A stretch of 64,000 nucleotides of DNA from positions 3,348,001 to 3,412,000 of the forward strand of contig NZ_CP032487.1 of the NCBI RefSeq assembly GCF_004124235.1. Reading direction: 5' to 3'. Below the pieces are notes generated by a model. It was not told the DNA's origin. It searched no databases and worked only from the letters and a program-made list of their open reading frames with translations. This DNA comes from Yersinia hibernica. Its GTDB lineage: Bacteria; Pseudomonadota; Gammaproteobacteria; Enterobacterales; Enterobacteriaceae. Below are positions 30,292 to 40,679 of the stretch, in pieces. A program made the translations under genes and the position numbers. How positions within the stretch are numbered: the stretch's first letter is position 1; every line of letters begins with the position of its first letter.

Positions 30292-31719
30292 ATGACGGGG
30301 ATGACTCAAGCGACCTCCATCCGCTGGCAACTGTGGATAGTCGCTTTTGGCTTTTTTATGCAGACGCTGGACACCACCATCGTCAACACCGCCCTGCCCT
30401 CAATGGCGGCCAGTTTGGGCGAAAATCCGTTGCGCATGCAGTCGGTGATTGTCTCTTATGTGCTGACCGTGGCGGTGATGCTGCCGGCCAGTGGCTGGCT
30501 GGCCGATAAAGTGGGGGTTAAATGGATATTCTTCTCGGCCATTATCCTGTTTACTCTCGGCTCCTTGATGTGCGCGCAAGCGGAAACCTTGAACGAGTTA
30601 ATTTTTTCTCTGGTTATTCAAGGGGTTGGCGGTTCCATGATGGTGCCGGTCGGCCGCCTGACCGTGATGAAAATCGTGCCACGCGAACAATATATGTCGG
30701 CCATGGCATTTGTAACCTTGCCCGGTCAGATTGGGCCATTAGTCGGGCCGGCGCTGGGGGGATTTTTGGTCGAATATGCCAGCTGGCACTGGATATTTTT
30801 GATCAACTTGCCAGTCGGCGTGGTCGGCACATTAGCCACTTTATGGTTGATGCCCAATTACACTACCCGAACCCGGCGCTTTGATATCAGTGGCTTTATC
30901 ATGCTGGCTATCGGCATGGCAACATTGACACTGGCATTAGATGGGCATAAAGGTCTGGGCTTGCCGCCACTGGCGATCGCGGGCTTAGTCTTGTGCGCGA
31001 TATTGGCCCTGGCGGGTTATTGGTGGCATGCCAAAGGTAACAGTTCGGCGCTATTCACACTGCGGTTGTTTAACCACAAATCCTATTCTTTGGGCCTGAT
31101 CGGCAGCATGAGCGCCCGCATCGGCAGTGGTATGTTGCCCTTTATGACGCCGGTTTTTCTGCAAATTGGGCTGGGGTTTACCCCATTCCATGCAGGATTA
31201 ATGATGATCCCGATGATTATCGGCAGCATGGGCATGAAGCGAATTATCGTGCGCGTGGTCAACCGCTTCGGTTACCGCCGAGTGCTGGTCAGTGCCACTT
31301 TGCTACTGGCGGTCGTCAGCTTGAGTCTCCCGCTGGTGGCGCTGCTGGGGTGGATGCTCCTGCTGCCGGTGGTGTTATTCTTTCAGGGAATGCTTAATGC
31401 GCTGCGCTTCTCCACTATGAATACATTGACTCTAAAAGATTTACCCAACCGCTTGGCCAGTAGCGGCAATAGCCTGTTGTCGATGGTTATGCAACTGTCA
31501 ATGAGCTTGGGGGTCAGTACCGCCGGGATATTGCTCGGTGTATTTGCCCATAATCAGGTCGCGATAAACACCCCGGCGACTCACAGCGCGTTTCTCTACA
31601 GTTACCTGTGTATGGCCATTATTATTGCGCTACCAGCCCTGATATTTAACCGCGTGCCACCGGATACAGGCACTAATCGCAACCTATCCCGCCCGCCAGC
31701 TAAACCGGCCAACCGATAA
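30292..31719 (+). CDS. mdtD: MFS transporter MdtD (DHA2 family)
   Basis: Fourth gene of the mdt operon; a 14-helix major facilitator of the DHA2 type. 475 aa. Visible motifs: the DHA2 opening [18 protein letters not shown], motif [14 protein letters not shown], and motif C-like [15 protein letters not shown]. In E. coli it is not needed for the drug resistance given by MdtABC, and its substrate is not settled. The start at 30292 gives [15 protein letters not shown] 30301 is a possible alternative. baeS starts 16 bases downstream. Confidence 0.93.
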   Translation: MTGMTQATSIRWQLWIVAFGFFMQTLDTTIVNTALPSMAASLGENPLRMQSVIVSYVLTVAVMLPASGWLADKVGVKWIFFSAIILFTLGSLMCAQAETLNELIFSLVIQGVGGSMMVPVGRLTVMKIVPREQYMSAMAFVTLPGQIGPLVGPALGGFLVEYASWHWIFLINLPVGVVGTLATLWLMPNYTTRTRRFDISGFIMLAIGMATLTLALDGHKGLGLPPLAIAGLVLCAILALAGYWWHAKGNSSALFTLRLFNHKSYSLGLIGSMSARIGSGMLPFMTPVFLQIGLGFTPFHAGLMMIPMIIGSMGMKRIIVRVVNRFGYRRVLVSATLLLAVVSLSLPLVALLGWMLLLPVVLFFQGMLNALRFSTMNTLTLKDLPNRLASSGNSLLSMVMQLSMSLGVSTAGILLGVFAHNQVAINTPATHSAFLYSYLCMAIIIALPALIFNRVPPDTGTNRNLSRPPAKPANR

Positions 31720-31735
31720 AACAGAGGGAGATATC

Positions 31736-33112
31736 ATGAGGGTAGGCATTACCGGAAAACTGTTCATGGCCATCTTCGCCACCTGCATGCTGGTGCTAAT
31801 TACCATGCACTGGGGGGTTAGAGCCAGTTTCGAGCGCGGTTTTATCGATTATATCAAGCAAAGCAATCAGCAGCGCATAACCATGCTGGGTGATGCCCTC
31901 GAGGTGCAATACCAGCACTATGGTAACTGGGATTTTCTGCGCAATAATGACCAGATGATTTATCAAATCATGCGCTCTTTCGAGCAAAGTGGCGACAACA
32001 GCCGCAACCTGCCGCCACACGGCTGGCGTGCTCAATTTTGGGTGGTTGATAGCCACAATAACGTGCTAGCTGGCCGTTCTGGCCAGGTGCCCAAAGAGGC
32101 TAGCCGCCAACCTATAACGGTGAATAAACAAGTCGTTGGCTGGGTGATGTCGACCCCACCAGAAAAACTGACCCGCAATGCCGACATTAATTTTGACCAG
32201 CAACAGCGCCGCACCAGTTGGATTATTGTCGGCTTGTCGACCTTACTGGCCGCCGCAGTCACATGGATTTTATCCCGTGGCATGCTGGCCCCGGTCAAAC
32301 GGCTGGTGGAGGGCACTCATCGGCTAGCCGCGGGTGATTTCAGTGCTCGAGTGGCAGTCAGTAGCCGGGATGAGCTGGGCCGCTTGGCACAGGATTTTAA
32401 CCAACTTGCCAGCTCATTGGAGAAAAATGAGCAGATGCGGCGCGACTTTATGGCCGATGTTTCCCACGAGCTGCGCACCCCACTGGCGGTATTGCGCGGT
32501 GAGCTGGAGGCGTTGCAAGATGGTGTGCGCGCACCAACACCGGAGTCATTAGTCTCGCTACAAGCTGAAGTCGGGATATTAACCAAGCTGGTGAATGACT
32601 TACACCAATTATCGCTCTCTGACCGGGGGGCGCTGGCTTACCGCAAAACCCAACTGGATGCCACCCGCCTGCTGCAAATTGCCATCGCCAGCTTCCGCGG
32701 CCGTTTTGACAGCAAAAACATCACCATCACCGCCCAATTGCCAGAACAGGCGGTGATGTTTGGCGACCCCGACCGGTTAAATCAACTGTTTCACAACTTG
32801 CTGGAAAATAGCCTGCGCTACACCAATGATGGCGGCCGGTTAGCAATTACGGCACAGCAGGAAGAACAGACATTAACACTCTGCTGGCAAGACAGTAAGC
32901 CGGGGCTTAACGACGAGCAGTTGCAACGTATTTTTGAACGTTTTTATCGCACTGAAAACTCGCGTAACCGCGCCAGTGGTGGCTCGGGGCTGGGTTTGGC
33001 GATTTGCCATAATATTGTCGAAGCCCATGGTGGGAAAATCAGTGCTGAACATTCACCTATGGGTGGCTTGCGGATTACGGTAGTATTTCCGCTATTCCAT
33101 TCACTAGGGTAA
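31736..33112 (+). CDS. baeS: Envelope-stress sensor histidine kinase BaeS
   Basis: Inner-membrane sensor of the BaeSR system that responds to envelope damage by toxic compounds. 458 aa. Membrane helix about residues 10-30, periplasmic sensor about 31-160, second helix about 163-185, HAMP about 186-238, HisKA with phospho-His in [16 protein letters not shown] (about residue 246), and HATPase with N-box [14 protein letters not shown] and G-box [19 protein letters not shown] lies just upstream of the ATG. baeR follows after 8 bases. Confidence 0.95.
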   Translation: MRVGITGKLFMAIFATCMLVLITMHWGVRASFERGFIDYIKQSNQQRITMLGDALEVQYQHYGNWDFLRNNDQMIYQIMRSFEQSGDNSRNLPPHGWRAQFWVVDSHNNVLAGRSGQVPKEASRQPITVNKQVVGWVMSTPPEKLTRNADINFDQQQRRTSWIIVGLSTLLAAAVTWILSRGMLAPVKRLVEGTHRLAAGDFSARVAVSSRDELGRLAQDFNQLASSLEKNEQMRRDFMADVSHELRTPLAVLRGELEALQDGVRAPTPESLVSLQAEVGILTKLVNDLHQLSLSDRGALAYRKTQLDATRLLQIAIASFRGRFDSKNITITAQLPEQAVMFGDPDRLNQLFHNLLENSLRYTNDGGRLAITAQQEEQTLTLCWQDSKPGLNDEQLQRIFERFYRTENSRNRASGGSGLGLAICHNIVEAHGGKISAEHSPMGGLRITVVFPLFHSLG

Positions 33113-33120
33113 TTCATTTC

Positions 33121-33828
33121 ATGCAACAACAGCTTCAGTCTGGCACCGTATTGATTGTTGAAGATGAGCCCAAGCTCGGCCAGCTCTTGGTCGATTACCT
33201 ACAAGCCGCGGGTTACCATACCCAGTGGCTCACTAACGGCGCAGAAGTGGTGGCCGCAGTTCGTCAGGCACCGCCAGCTATCATCTTGCTGGATCTCATG
33301 TTGCCGGGCAGTGATGGCATCAGTATTTGCCGTGAAATTCGCCGTTTTTCTGATGTTCCTATCATGATGGTCACCGCGAAAACAGAAGAGATCGACCGGT
33401 TACTGGGGCTGGAAATTGGAGCGGATGATTATATCTGCAAGCCTTATAGCCCACGGGAAGTGGTCGCGCGGGTAAAAACTATCCTGCGCCGCTGCCAACA
33501 ACAGCGCGAGCAACCCAGTGATAATGCGCCACTGCTGATTGATGAATCGCGCTTTCAAGCCAGTTATCAAGGCCACCTGCTGGAGCTGACCCCGGCTGAG
33601 TTTCGTCTGCTGAAAATTCTGGCAACCCAACCGGGGCATGTTTTTAGCCGTGAGCAGCTGCTCAATAACCTGTATGACGATTACCGCGTAGTGACTGACC
33701 GCACTATCGACAGCCACATTAAAAACTTGCGCCGTAAATTAGAATCTCTTGATGGTGAGAAGCCATTCATTCGCGCGGTTTATGGAATGGGCTATCGCTG
33801 GGAAGCAGAGATTTGCCGGTTACTGTAA
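33121..33828 (+). CDS. baeR: Response regulator BaeR
   Basis: OmpR-family regulator phosphorylated by BaeS; activates mdtABCD and other envelope genes in E. coli. 235 aa. Receiver domain with acidic pocket EDE near residue 16 and phospho-acceptor Asp in [12 protein letters not shown] (about residue 60), then conserved T and K ([24 protein letters not shown]). Winged-helix DNA-binding domain about 130-230 ([17 protein letters not shown], then [16 protein letters not shown]). No strong ribosome binding site is seen, so translation is probably coupled to baeS, 8 bases upstream. Confidence 0.96.
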   Translation: MQQQLQSGTVLIVEDEPKLGQLLVDYLQAAGYHTQWLTNGAEVVAAVRQAPPAIILLDLMLPGSDGISICREIRRFSDVPIMMVTAKTEEIDRLLGLEIGADDYICKPYSPREVVARVKTILRRCQQQREQPSDNAPLLIDESRFQASYQGHLLELTPAEFRLLKILATQPGHVFSREQLLNNLYDDYRVVTDRTIDSHIKNLRRKLESLDGEKPFIRAVYGMGYRWEAEICRLL

Positions 33829-33927
33829 TTTTCCTTCACAATATTGGCATTATGTTGGGGGTGCCCTCCATTCCGGCCAAGCTTGACTACACTCATAGGA
33901 GGTATCACCACCAACAGGAGAAATACT

Positions 33928-34266
33928 ATGGCCACAGGTCATTATGAGATTAAGAAGGCAAAGAATGGACAGTACTTTTTTACGCTAAAAGCCAGTAATG
34001 GTGAAATTATTCTCACCAGTGAGATGTATGCCAGCAAGGCCTCCACTGAAAACGGCATATCATCAGTGCAAAGTAACTCCCCGCTCGAAAACCAATATGA
34101 GCTGAAGCACAACACCAAAAATGAGCCTTATTTTGTGTTGAAAGCGAAAAACCATCAGGTTATTGGTGTCAGCGAATTCTACAGCTCCGAAACTGCGGCT
34201 AAAAATGGCATTGCCTCTGTGATGAAAAATGGCCCAACAACAATCATTAAAGATTTAACGCTGTAA
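33928..34266 (+). CDS. yegP: YegP family protein (two DUF1508 repeats)
   Basis: 112 aa made of two tandem copies of the ~50-residue DUF1508 unit: MATGHYEIKKAKNGQYFFTL and YELKHNTKNEPYFVLKAKN each start a unit, with matching ends (ASTENGISSVQSN and TAAKNGIASVMKN). E. coli YegP has the same two-unit layout and the same position after baeSR. The function is unknown; the protein is small, soluble and without signal peptide. The start at 33928 is set by CAGGAG 7 bases upstream; the frame is open to 33844 without a better site. Confidence 0.9.
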   Translation: MATGHYEIKKAKNGQYFFTLKASNGEIILTSEMYASKASTENGISSVQSNSPLENQYELKHNTKNEPYFVLKAKNHQVIGVSEFYSSETAAKNGIASVMKNGPTTIIKDLTL

Positions 34267-34307
34267 CCTTATTGATTAGATAGCAATATTTTACTGACCT
34301 ATTTTTG

Positions 34308-34430
34308 TACCCAATAGATTTCAAGGTGTAGGAAGGCGGCAAATAAGTGGCAAATGGGTCGCAGGCCGATTTGAACAGCATTGATGCTAACCCCGCCACC
34401 AGACCTGTAATTTGAAAGATAATGGCGACA
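34308..34430 (+). repeat. ERIC-like remnant
   Basis: The left end TACCCAATAGATTTCAAGG, then AAGGCGGCAA, and the right end CTGTAATTTGAAAG match the ends of the ERIC at 10236-10362 (TACCCCAAATAATTCGAG, GCGCGGCAA, and ATGTAATTTGAAGC). The middle lacks the canonical ERIC core, so it is a diverged or recombined copy. Confidence 0.55.
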
Positions 34431-34467
34431 CGCGCGGGGCTACTGACCGCGCTTATTACCCCTCAAA

Positions 34468-34481
34468 TTGATCCAGATCAT
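34468..34481 (+). promoter_or_regulatory. FNR-box-like site upstream of trhP
   Basis: TTGATCCAGATCAT matches the FNR consensus TTGATNNNNATCAA at 9 of 10 defined positions. It lies 121 bases before the trhP start codon. A TACAAT at 34532-34537 could be the matching -10 box; the distance does not fit a classic class II promoter. Confidence 0.5.
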
Positions 34482-34601
34482 TTAAACCTTACAAAGATTG
34501 TGCAATGGCTGATTTTCAAAGTTGCCAAGGTTACAATCCCCGGCTTTTAGCCACCCCCCTCGGGCGTGGTTCTGACTTGAACTCAGACTGAGAGCCGCTA
34601 T

Positions 34602-36011
34602 ATGTCGTTAACAAAATCGTCATCATCAACATCTGGTGCAAATCTGCCTTTTACCCCGGAATTACTCTCCCCAGCCGGTACCCTTAAAAATATGCGCTAT
34701 GCCTTTGCTTATGGCGCAGATGCGGTTTATGCCGGTCAGCCGCGCTATAGCCTGCGGGTACGGAATAATGAATTCAACCATGAGAATCTGGCCTTAGGTA
34801 TTCAGGAGGCACATGCTTTGGGTAAGCGCTTTTATGTGGTGGTCAATATTGCGCCCCATAACTCAAAGCTGAAAACCTTCCTGCGCGACTTAAAACCGGT
34901 GATTGATATGGGGCCAGATGCCCTGATTATGTCTGATCCGGGTTTGATTATGATGGTGCGCGAGGCATTCCCTCAGATGGATATCCACCTGTCGGTGCAA
35001 GCCAATGCAGTGAACTGGGCCACCGTCAAATTCTGGCAGCAAATGGGGCTGACCCGGGTGATTCTTTCCCGTGAACTATCACTGGAGGAAATCGCTGAAA
35101 TCCGCGCACAAGTGCCGGATATGGAACTGGAAATATTTGTCCACGGCGCACTGTGCATGGCTTATTCCGGCCGTTGCCTGCTCTCCGGTTATATCAATAA
35201 GCGCGATCCGAATCAGGGAACATGCACCAATGCCTGTCGCTGGGAATATAATGTCCAGCAGGGTAAAGAAGATGATATTGGTAATATCGTGCATGTCCAC
35301 CAGCCTATTGCGGTGAAGAATGTTGAGCCCACCTTGGGTATCGGCGCGCCGACTGACAAAGTATTTATGATAGAAGAAGCCCAACGCCCTGGTGAGTATA
35401 TGACCGCCACTGAAGATGAGCACGGCACTTATATCATGAATTCCAAAGACCTACGTGCTATTCAGCATGTGGAGCGCCTGACCCAGATGGGAGTGCATTC
35501 GCTGAAAATTGAGGGGCGCACTAAGTCATTTTATTATTGCGCCCGTACGGCGCAGGTTTATCGCCGCGCCATTGATGACGCCGTGGCCGGTAAACCTTTC
35601 GACCCGACGTTACTGACCACATTGGAGGGTCTGGCTCACCGCGGTTACACCGAAGGTTTCCTGCGCCGTCATGCCCATGAAGAGCAGCAAACCTATGAAT
35701 ATGGCTATTCTGTTTCGGAGCGCCAGCAATTTGTCGGCGAGTTTACCGGTGTGCGCCGTGATGGTTTGGCTGAGGTGGTGGTCAAAAATAAATTCTCGGT
35801 CGGTGACAGTGTTGAACTGATGACTCCCAGCGGTAATATCCAGTTTACCCTTGAAAGTATGCAGGATAAAAAAGGCCAACCGGTGGATATCGCACCGGGT
35901 AATGGGCATATCATGTATTTACCCATTCCACAGGACATTAATGTGGAATATGGCTTACTGATACGGAATCTGAATGGGACAAATAGCCGCAATCCCCATG
36001 AAAAAGCATAA
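34602..36011 (+). CDS. trhP: tRNA 5-hydroxyuridine modification protein TrhP (U32 family, YegQ)
   Basis: Needed for prephenate-dependent, oxygen-independent hydroxylation of U34 in tRNA, the first step to cmo5U. Annotated in older work as U32 peptidase YegQ. 469 aa. Visible family features: ELLSPAGTLKNMRYAFAYGADAVY at the N-terminus, the U32 signature region EIFVHGALCMAYSGRCLLS, then a Cys cluster with GTCTNACRWEY that could bind an Fe-S cluster, and HSLKIEGRTKSFYY. The first ~15 residues are Ser/Thr-rich and variable. The upstream spacer carries an FNR-like site; a terminator follows. Confidence 0.93.
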   Translation: MSLTKSSSSTSGANLPFTPELLSPAGTLKNMRYAFAYGADAVYAGQPRYSLRVRNNEFNHENLALGIQEAHALGKRFYVVVNIAPHNSKLKTFLRDLKPVIDMGPDALIMSDPGLIMMVREAFPQMDIHLSVQANAVNWATVKFWQQMGLTRVILSRELSLEEIAEIRAQVPDMELEIFVHGALCMAYSGRCLLSGYINKRDPNQGTCTNACRWEYNVQQGKEDDIGNIVHVHQPIAVKNVEPTLGIGAPTDKVFMIEEAQRPGEYMTATEDEHGTYIMNSKDLRAIQHVERLTQMGVHSLKIEGRTKSFYYCARTAQVYRRAIDDAVAGKPFDPTLLTTLEGLAHRGYTEGFLRRHAHEEQQTYEYGYSVSERQQFVGEFTGVRRDGLAEVVVKNKFSVGDSVELMTPSGNIQFTLESMQDKKGQPVDIAPGNGHIMYLPIPQDINVEYGLLIRNLNGTNSRNPHEKA

Positions 36012-36029
36012 AAAAGTGCAATAACAAAT

Positions 36030-36055
36030 AATGCCATCACCAAGATGGCATTTTT
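36030..36055 (+). terminator. Rho-independent terminator after trhP
   Basis: AATGCCATC (36030-36038) and GATGGCATT (36044-36052) form a 9-bp stem with a 5-base loop, followed by T. Confidence 0.85.
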
Positions 36056-36063
36056 AGCAAATA

Positions 36064-36079
36064 TTAGAAATGGATCACA
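36064..36079 (+). promoter_or_regulatory. CRP-like site upstream of cyaR
   Basis: TTAGA-AATGGA-TCACA: the right half is a perfect TCACA and the left half matches TGTGA at 3 of 5. E. coli cyaR is CRP-activated. TACAAT at 36115-36120 is a likely -10 box. Confidence 0.5.
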
Positions 36080-36126
36080 TCAATTATAATAACACTGGGG
36101 TAGGATAGCTTGAGTACAATCAAGAA

Positions 36127-36203
36127 CTAAAAAAGTTTTAAAGCAAGACTAGGAACCACCTCCTTGGCTAGCCCAATCTCCCTTGGGCTGGCCTTTTCTT
36201 TTT
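36127..36203 (+). ncRNA. cyaR: Small regulatory RNA CyaR
   Basis: Hfq-dependent sRNA that in E. coli represses ompX, luxS, nadE and yqaE. The diagnostic middle segment AGGAACCACCTCCTT (36151-36165) is identical to E. coli CyaR. The terminator keeps the AATCTCCCTT loop: stem GGCTAGCCCAA (36166-36176), loop TCTCCC, TTGGGCTGGCC (36183-36193), then TTTTCTTTTT. Position right after yegQ/trhP is the same as in E. coli. The 5' end is estimated from the -10 TACAAT and is uncertain by a few bases; the 5' part differs from E. coli. Confidence 0.9.
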
Positions 36204-36486
36204 ATGACCATAACCATTTGATTATAAGTGACTTTCATCACGCCTTTATTATTAATGATTCTTGTTATGCAGTGAGATAATAATAAGAATAGCCGCATAT
36301 TATGAATAATCCTATCCTAAATAAAATTTATCTTAGCTAAATAAGTACTCCTGTAAAAATAAAACCTCTTTTTATTAAGACCAACAATTACTGATATTCT
36401 CCATTATTTGTTGAATAATCTGATAGATAAATTAAACAATTATGGGTTACTGTTACTCTTATTGCAGAAATGATCTGGAGCAAGTT
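36204..36486. other. AT-rich spacer between cyaR and yegS
   Basis: No gene, repeat or clear regulatory motif is recognised. The yegS promoter is presumably here. Confidence 0.5.
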
Positions 36487-37386
36487 ATGACCTCAATGCC
36501 ACATACTCTTCTTATCCTCAATGGCAAAGAAGCGGGTAACCAAGATGTTCGCAATGCAGTCAAAAACTTGCGTGATGAGGGGGTCACTCTTCATGTTCGC
36601 GTAACATGGGAGCAAGGTGATGCCAAACGCTATGTCGAAGAAGCAGCAGTGCTGGCCGTCGAGACGGTGATTGCGGGTGGCGGTGACGGCACGATTAATG
36701 AGGTTGCCAGCGCGCTGATAACCTTGCCTAAGGAGAAGCGCCCCAGCTTAGGAATCCTGCCGCTGGGCACCGCCAATGATTTTGCCACCAGCTGTAGCAT
36801 CCCTGCGCAAATAGAAAATGCCTTGCAGCTGGCGGTTAAAGGTCGGGAAGTGGCCATTGATATGGCGCAGGTGAATGACAAACACTATTTTATCAATATG
36901 GCCACCGGGGGTTTTGGGACACGCATTACCACGGAGACGCCGGACAAACTCAAGGCGGTGTTGGGCGGCGCATCTTACTTTATTCATGGCCTGATGCGCA
37001 TGGATACCATTAAAGCCGACAGTTGTGAAATTCGCGGCCCTGATTTCGAGTGGTCTGGCGATGCATTAGTCATTGGTATTGGCAATGGCAGACAAGCCGG
37101 TGGTGGGCAGCCTCTGTGCCCCGATGCACTGATTAATGACGGCCTATTACAATTACGTTTGTTGATAGCAGAAGAGTTGCTTCCTGCCCTACTGGCCAGT
37201 GTCTTTAGTGGTGAGAAAAACAAAAATGTGATTGAGACATCACTACCTTGGCTTGAAATCACTGCTCCACATGACATCACCTTTAATCTTGATGGCGAAC
37301 CTCTGTCAGGAAAAAACTTTCGTATTGAAGTTATCCCCAATGCCATTCAGTGCCGCCTTCCACCAAATTGCGAGCTGCTAGGTTAA
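36487..37386 (+). CDS. yegS: Lipid kinase YegS
   Basis: Diacylglycerol-kinase-like enzyme that phosphorylates lipids (phosphatidylglycerol in vitro for E. coli YegS); soluble or peripheral. 299 aa, same length as E. coli. Catalytic motifs: nucleotide loop [17 protein letters not shown] (about residues 60-76) and [13 protein letters not shown] (about 90-102); the second domain has [18 protein letters not shown] and the C-terminal [10 protein letters not shown] that completes the active site. The start at 36487 has GGAG 6 bases upstream and gives the E. coli-like N-terminus; the frame extends to 36442. Confidence 0.93.
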   Translation: MTSMPHTLLILNGKEAGNQDVRNAVKNLRDEGVTLHVRVTWEQGDAKRYVEEAAVLAVETVIAGGGDGTINEVASALITLPKEKRPSLGILPLGTANDFATSCSIPAQIENALQLAVKGREVAIDMAQVNDKHYFINMATGGFGTRITTETPDKLKAVLGGASYFIHGLMRMDTIKADSCEIRGPDFEWSGDALVIGIGNGRQAGGGQPLCPDALINDGLLQLRLLIAEELLPALLASVFSGEKNKNVIETSLPWLEITAPHDITFNLDGEPLSGKNFRIEVIPNAIQCRLPPNCELLG

Positions 37387-37552
37387 CTATTCTTATCTGG
37401 GCTAACAATGATTAGCCCATGATTATCCTCAATTTTATTACCTCCCGCGCCCCTCAGTCTACCTCGGTTAGAATTCGGCCATAGTTTAATCCTCTGTATT
37501 TTTCATACAAAAAACTTTCATTTCAGTTCAATTTTCTTTTATTTCTAATATT

Positions 37553-37580
37553 CACTTTGAAAGGTTTATCTTTCAAAGTG
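37553..37580. promoter_or_regulatory. Perfect inverted repeat, candidate SrlR operator at srlA
   Basis: CACTTTGAAAG (37553-37563), 6-base spacer GTTTAT, CTTTCAAAGTG (37570-37580). A looser relative, TGAAAG ... TTTTTCA, occurs at 41153-41170 before srlR, which supports an operator of the DeoR-type repressor encoded in this operon. Confidence 0.5.
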
Positions 37581-37594
37581 TGATCTACATGCAA
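37579..37594 (+). promoter_or_regulatory. CRP-like site of the srl operon
   Basis: TGTGA-TCTACA-TGCAA: the left half is perfect and the right half poor. It overlaps the end of the inverted repeat by two bases. The E. coli gut operon is cAMP-CRP dependent. Confidence 0.45.
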
Positions 37595-37607
37595 TAAATA
37601 GATCTAA

Positions 37608-38315
<708 letters not shown>

Positions 38316-38350
38316 TATTTAATTCAAATACATACTGTGTGGAGCAGATC

Positions 38351-39373
38351 ATGAGTGAATTTATCCGGATTGAAAAAGGCGAAGGCGGTTGGGGTGGCCC
38401 ATTAGAGTTGCCAGTCGTCCCCGGCAAAAAGATTGTCTATATCACTGCCGGTACTCGCCCGGCCATTATTGACCGCATTAGTGAATTGACGGGCTGGGAA
38501 GCGGTTGATGGATTCAAAGAAGGCGAGCCGCCGGCTGAAGAAATCGCCGTCGCAATTATTGACTGTGGTGGCACCCTGCGCTGTGGCTTGTACCCGAAAC
38601 GCCGTATACCAACCGTCAACATCCATTCAACCGGTCAATCTGGGCCAATGGCGAAATACATTCTGGAAGATATCTATGTTTCCGGTGTTCGTGAAAAAAA
38701 CATTCAGAAAATCAGTAAAACCGACAGTGCAGCAGCAGCCTCTAACACTGAATCCCCAGTAGAAACCGCCCCTAAAGCGGTAGAAACCGCCGCGGCCAAA
38801 AATGGCCGTGATTACGACACCACTAAAAAAATCACCGAGCAAAGTGACGGTTTACTGGCAAAAGTGGGCATGGGCATGGGTTCTGTGGTTGCCGTGTTCT
38901 TCCAGTCGGGCCGCGACACCATTGATACTGTACTGAAGACCATCCTGCCGTTTATGGCCTTCGTCTCGGCATTAATCGGCATCATCATGGCATCCGGTTT
39001 AGGTGACTTTATTGCTCACGGCTTAACACCGCTGGCCAGCAGCCCGATTGGGTTAGTGCTCTTGGCACTGATTTGCTCCTTCCCATTGCTGTCACCGTTC
39101 TTAGGCCCAGGGGCCGTTATTGCACAAGTTATCGGGGTATTGGTTGGGGTACAAATTGGTTTGGGAAATATCCCACCACAATTGGCCCTGCCAGCGCTAT
39201 TTGCGATCAATGCTCAGGCGGCGTGTGACTTTATCCCAGTCGGTCTATCTCTGGCAGAAGCGAAGCAAGATACCGTGCGCGTGGGGGTGCCGTCCGTGTT
39301 GGTGGGCCGCTTCCTGACCGGTGCGCCGACAGTATTGATTGCTTGGGCAGCATCAGCCTTTATTTATCAGTAA
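38351..39373 (+). CDS. srlE: Sorbitol PTS EIIBC component, SrlE
   Basis: EIIB phosphotransfer domain fused to the remaining part of the EIIC permease. 340 aa. EIIB domain about residues 1-120 with the phospho-Cys in [11 protein letters not shown]. An Ala/Glu/Thr-rich linker (about 125-160) links to the membrane part with the conserved [15 protein letters not shown] and [12 protein letters not shown]. The ATG at 38351 has GGAG 6 bases upstream; an in-frame GTG at 38339 is less likely. Confidence 0.95.
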   Translation: MSEFIRIEKGEGGWGGPLELPVVPGKKIVYITAGTRPAIIDRISELTGWEAVDGFKEGEPPAEEIAVAIIDCGGTLRCGLYPKRRIPTVNIHSTGQSGPMAKYILEDIYVSGVREKNIQKISKTDSAAAASNTESPVETAPKAVETAAAKNGRDYDTTKKITEQSDGLLAKVGMGMGSVVAVFFQSGRDTIDTVLKTILPFMAFVSALIGIIMASGLGDFIAHGLTPLASSPIGLVLLALICSFPLLSPFLGPGAVIAQVIGVLVGVQIGLGNIPPQLALPALFAINAQAACDFIPVGLSLAEAKQDTVRVGVPSVLVGRFLTGAPTVLIAWAASAFIYQ

Positions 39374-39438
39374 AACATTATCAATAAGACCACAGCACTA
39401 GATTTTCTGTAATACATTCAACGGTTAAGGATGTACGT

Positions 39439-39801
39439 ATGAATACAATTTATCAGACAACCATTATCAATATCGGTGACAGCGCCCGCGAGGCGCTGCT
39501 GGATGACATGCTCATCACCTTCCGCGAGGGGGCACCTAAGGATATTGAAGAGTTCTGTTTTATCCACCAGCACAGCACCACCGATGGGGAATTACAGGCG
39601 GGCAACATTATGGAACTGGCCGAGCAGCGCTATGTCATCACCGCCGTAGGGGACGTGGCGACACAGAATCTGCGCGAACTGGGCCATGTCACCATTCGTT
39701 TTAATGGTGATGAGCAGCCCGAGTTCCCTGGCTCCATCCATGTCATCGGCCCGACACCGGCGGATATCCCGGTCGGCAGCGCGTTGAAATTTATTCGCTA
39801 A
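39439..39801 (+). CDS. srlB: Sorbitol PTS EIIA component, SrlB
   Basis: Cytoplasmic EIIA(Gut), phosphorylated by HPr and donor to the EIIB Cys. 120 aa, normal length. Begins MNTIYQTTIINIGDSAREAL; the His-containing motif EEFCFIHQHS fits the phosphorylation region of this family; ends PTPADIPVGSALKFIR. It is followed by a strong hairpin before srlD. Confidence 0.93.
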   Translation: MNTIYQTTIINIGDSAREALLDDMLITFREGAPKDIEEFCFIHQHSTTDGELQAGNIMELAEQRYVITAVGDVATQNLRELGHVTIRFNGDEQPEFPGSIHVIGPTPADIPVGSALKFIR

Positions 39802-39822
39802 CTTATTTATTCATTTATATCC

Positions 39823-39875
39823 GACGTCATTGGAGTTGCAGTTAACACGGCTGCAACTCCAAGTACCGAGGATAA
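39823..39875 (+). repeat. Short GTTGCAG/CTGCAAC spacer repeat, copy B, strong hairpin in the srl operon
   Basis: TTGGAGTTGCAG (39830-39841) and CTGCAACTCCAA (39851-39862) form a perfect 12-bp stem with a 9-base loop. It lies between srlB and srlD, 27 bases before the srlD start. Diverged copies occur at 9978, 56864 and 60073. Confidence 0.75.
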
Positions 39876-39889
39876 ATTGGGAGGTCGTT

Positions 39890-40669
39890 ATGTCACAAGT
39901 AGCAGTAGTGATTGGTGGTGGACAAACTCTGGGCGCGTTTTTGTGCCATGGTCTGGCCGAAGCAGGGTATAAAGTGGCGGTTGCTGACTTAAATTCCGAC
40001 AATGCCCAGTTGGTCGCCGAGCAGATTAATGCTGAATATGGTGCAGGCAGCGCACAAGGTTTTCAGGTTGATGCAACCCATGAAAGCAGTGTGCAAATGT
40101 TGGCTAAAGCAGTCGATCAGCATTTCCATCAAACAAATCTGCTGGTTTACAGTGCCGGTATTGCCAAGGCCGCGCCTATCACTGATTTCCCGCTGGATGA
40201 TTTTGACCGCTCACTGCAAGTGAACCTGGTCGGTTATTTCTTATGTGCGCGTGAATTCTCCCGCCTAATGATCCGTGATGGTATTGCCGGACGCATCATC
40301 CAAATCAATTCTAAATCAGGCAAAGTGGGCAGCAAACACAACTCTGGTTATAGTGCAGCAAAATTTGGCGGAGTGGGTTTGACACAGTCATTAGCACTGG
40401 ATTTGGCTGATTACGGCATCACCGTGCATTCACTGATGTTAGGAAATCTGTTGAAATCGCCGATGTTCCAGTCACTTTTACCGCAGTATGCCGCTAAGTT
40501 GGGTATCAAGCCGGAAGAAGTTGAAAAATACTATACCGATAAAGTCCCGCTAAAACGTGGCTGTGATTATCAGGATGTTCTGAATACTCTGCTATTCTAC
40601 GCCAGTGATAAAGCCGCGTATTGTACCGGCCAATCAATTAACATTACCGGCGGGCAAGTGATGTTTTAA
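39890..40669 (+). CDS. srlD: Sorbitol-6-phosphate 2-dehydrogenase
   Basis: NAD-dependent short-chain dehydrogenase that oxidises sorbitol-6-phosphate to fructose-6-phosphate. 259 aa. The cofactor motif is VVIGGGQTLGAFLCHGLA (a GGGxxLG variant of the usual GxxxGxG); NAG-like motif VYSAGIA; catalytic Ser in INSKSGKVGSKHNSG and YxxxK in YSAAKFG. GGGAGG lies just upstream of ATG 39890; the frame extends back into the hairpin repeat. Part of the srl operon. Confidence 0.95.
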   Translation: MSQVAVVIGGGQTLGAFLCHGLAEAGYKVAVADLNSDNAQLVAEQINAEYGAGSAQGFQVDATHESSVQMLAKAVDQHFHQTNLLVYSAGIAKAAPITDFPLDDFDRSLQVNLVGYFLCAREFSRLMIRDGIAGRIIQINSKSGKVGSKHNSGYSAAKFGGVGLTQSLALDLADYGITVHSLMLGNLLKSPMFQSLLPQYAAKLGIKPEEVEKYYTDKVPLKRGCDYQDVLNTLLFYASDKAAYCTGQSINITGGQVMF

Positions 40670-40679
40670 AGCAATAGAT

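Larger units (their letters stand above)
34267..34601. other. Spacer between yegP and trhP
   Basis: 335 bases without a supported gene. It holds an ERIC-like remnant (about 34308-34430), an FNR-like site (34468-34481), a TACAAT hexamer (34532-34537) that could be a -10 box, and a GC-rich hairpin (CCAC and GTGG arms near 34551-34569) shortly before the trhP start. Confidence 0.6.

Noticed and set aside
34422..34545. Possible ~41-codon ORF between yegP and trhP
   Set aside because: It starts at the end of an ERIC-like remnant, lacks a ribosome binding site and crosses the FNR-like site; the region reads better as regulatory.
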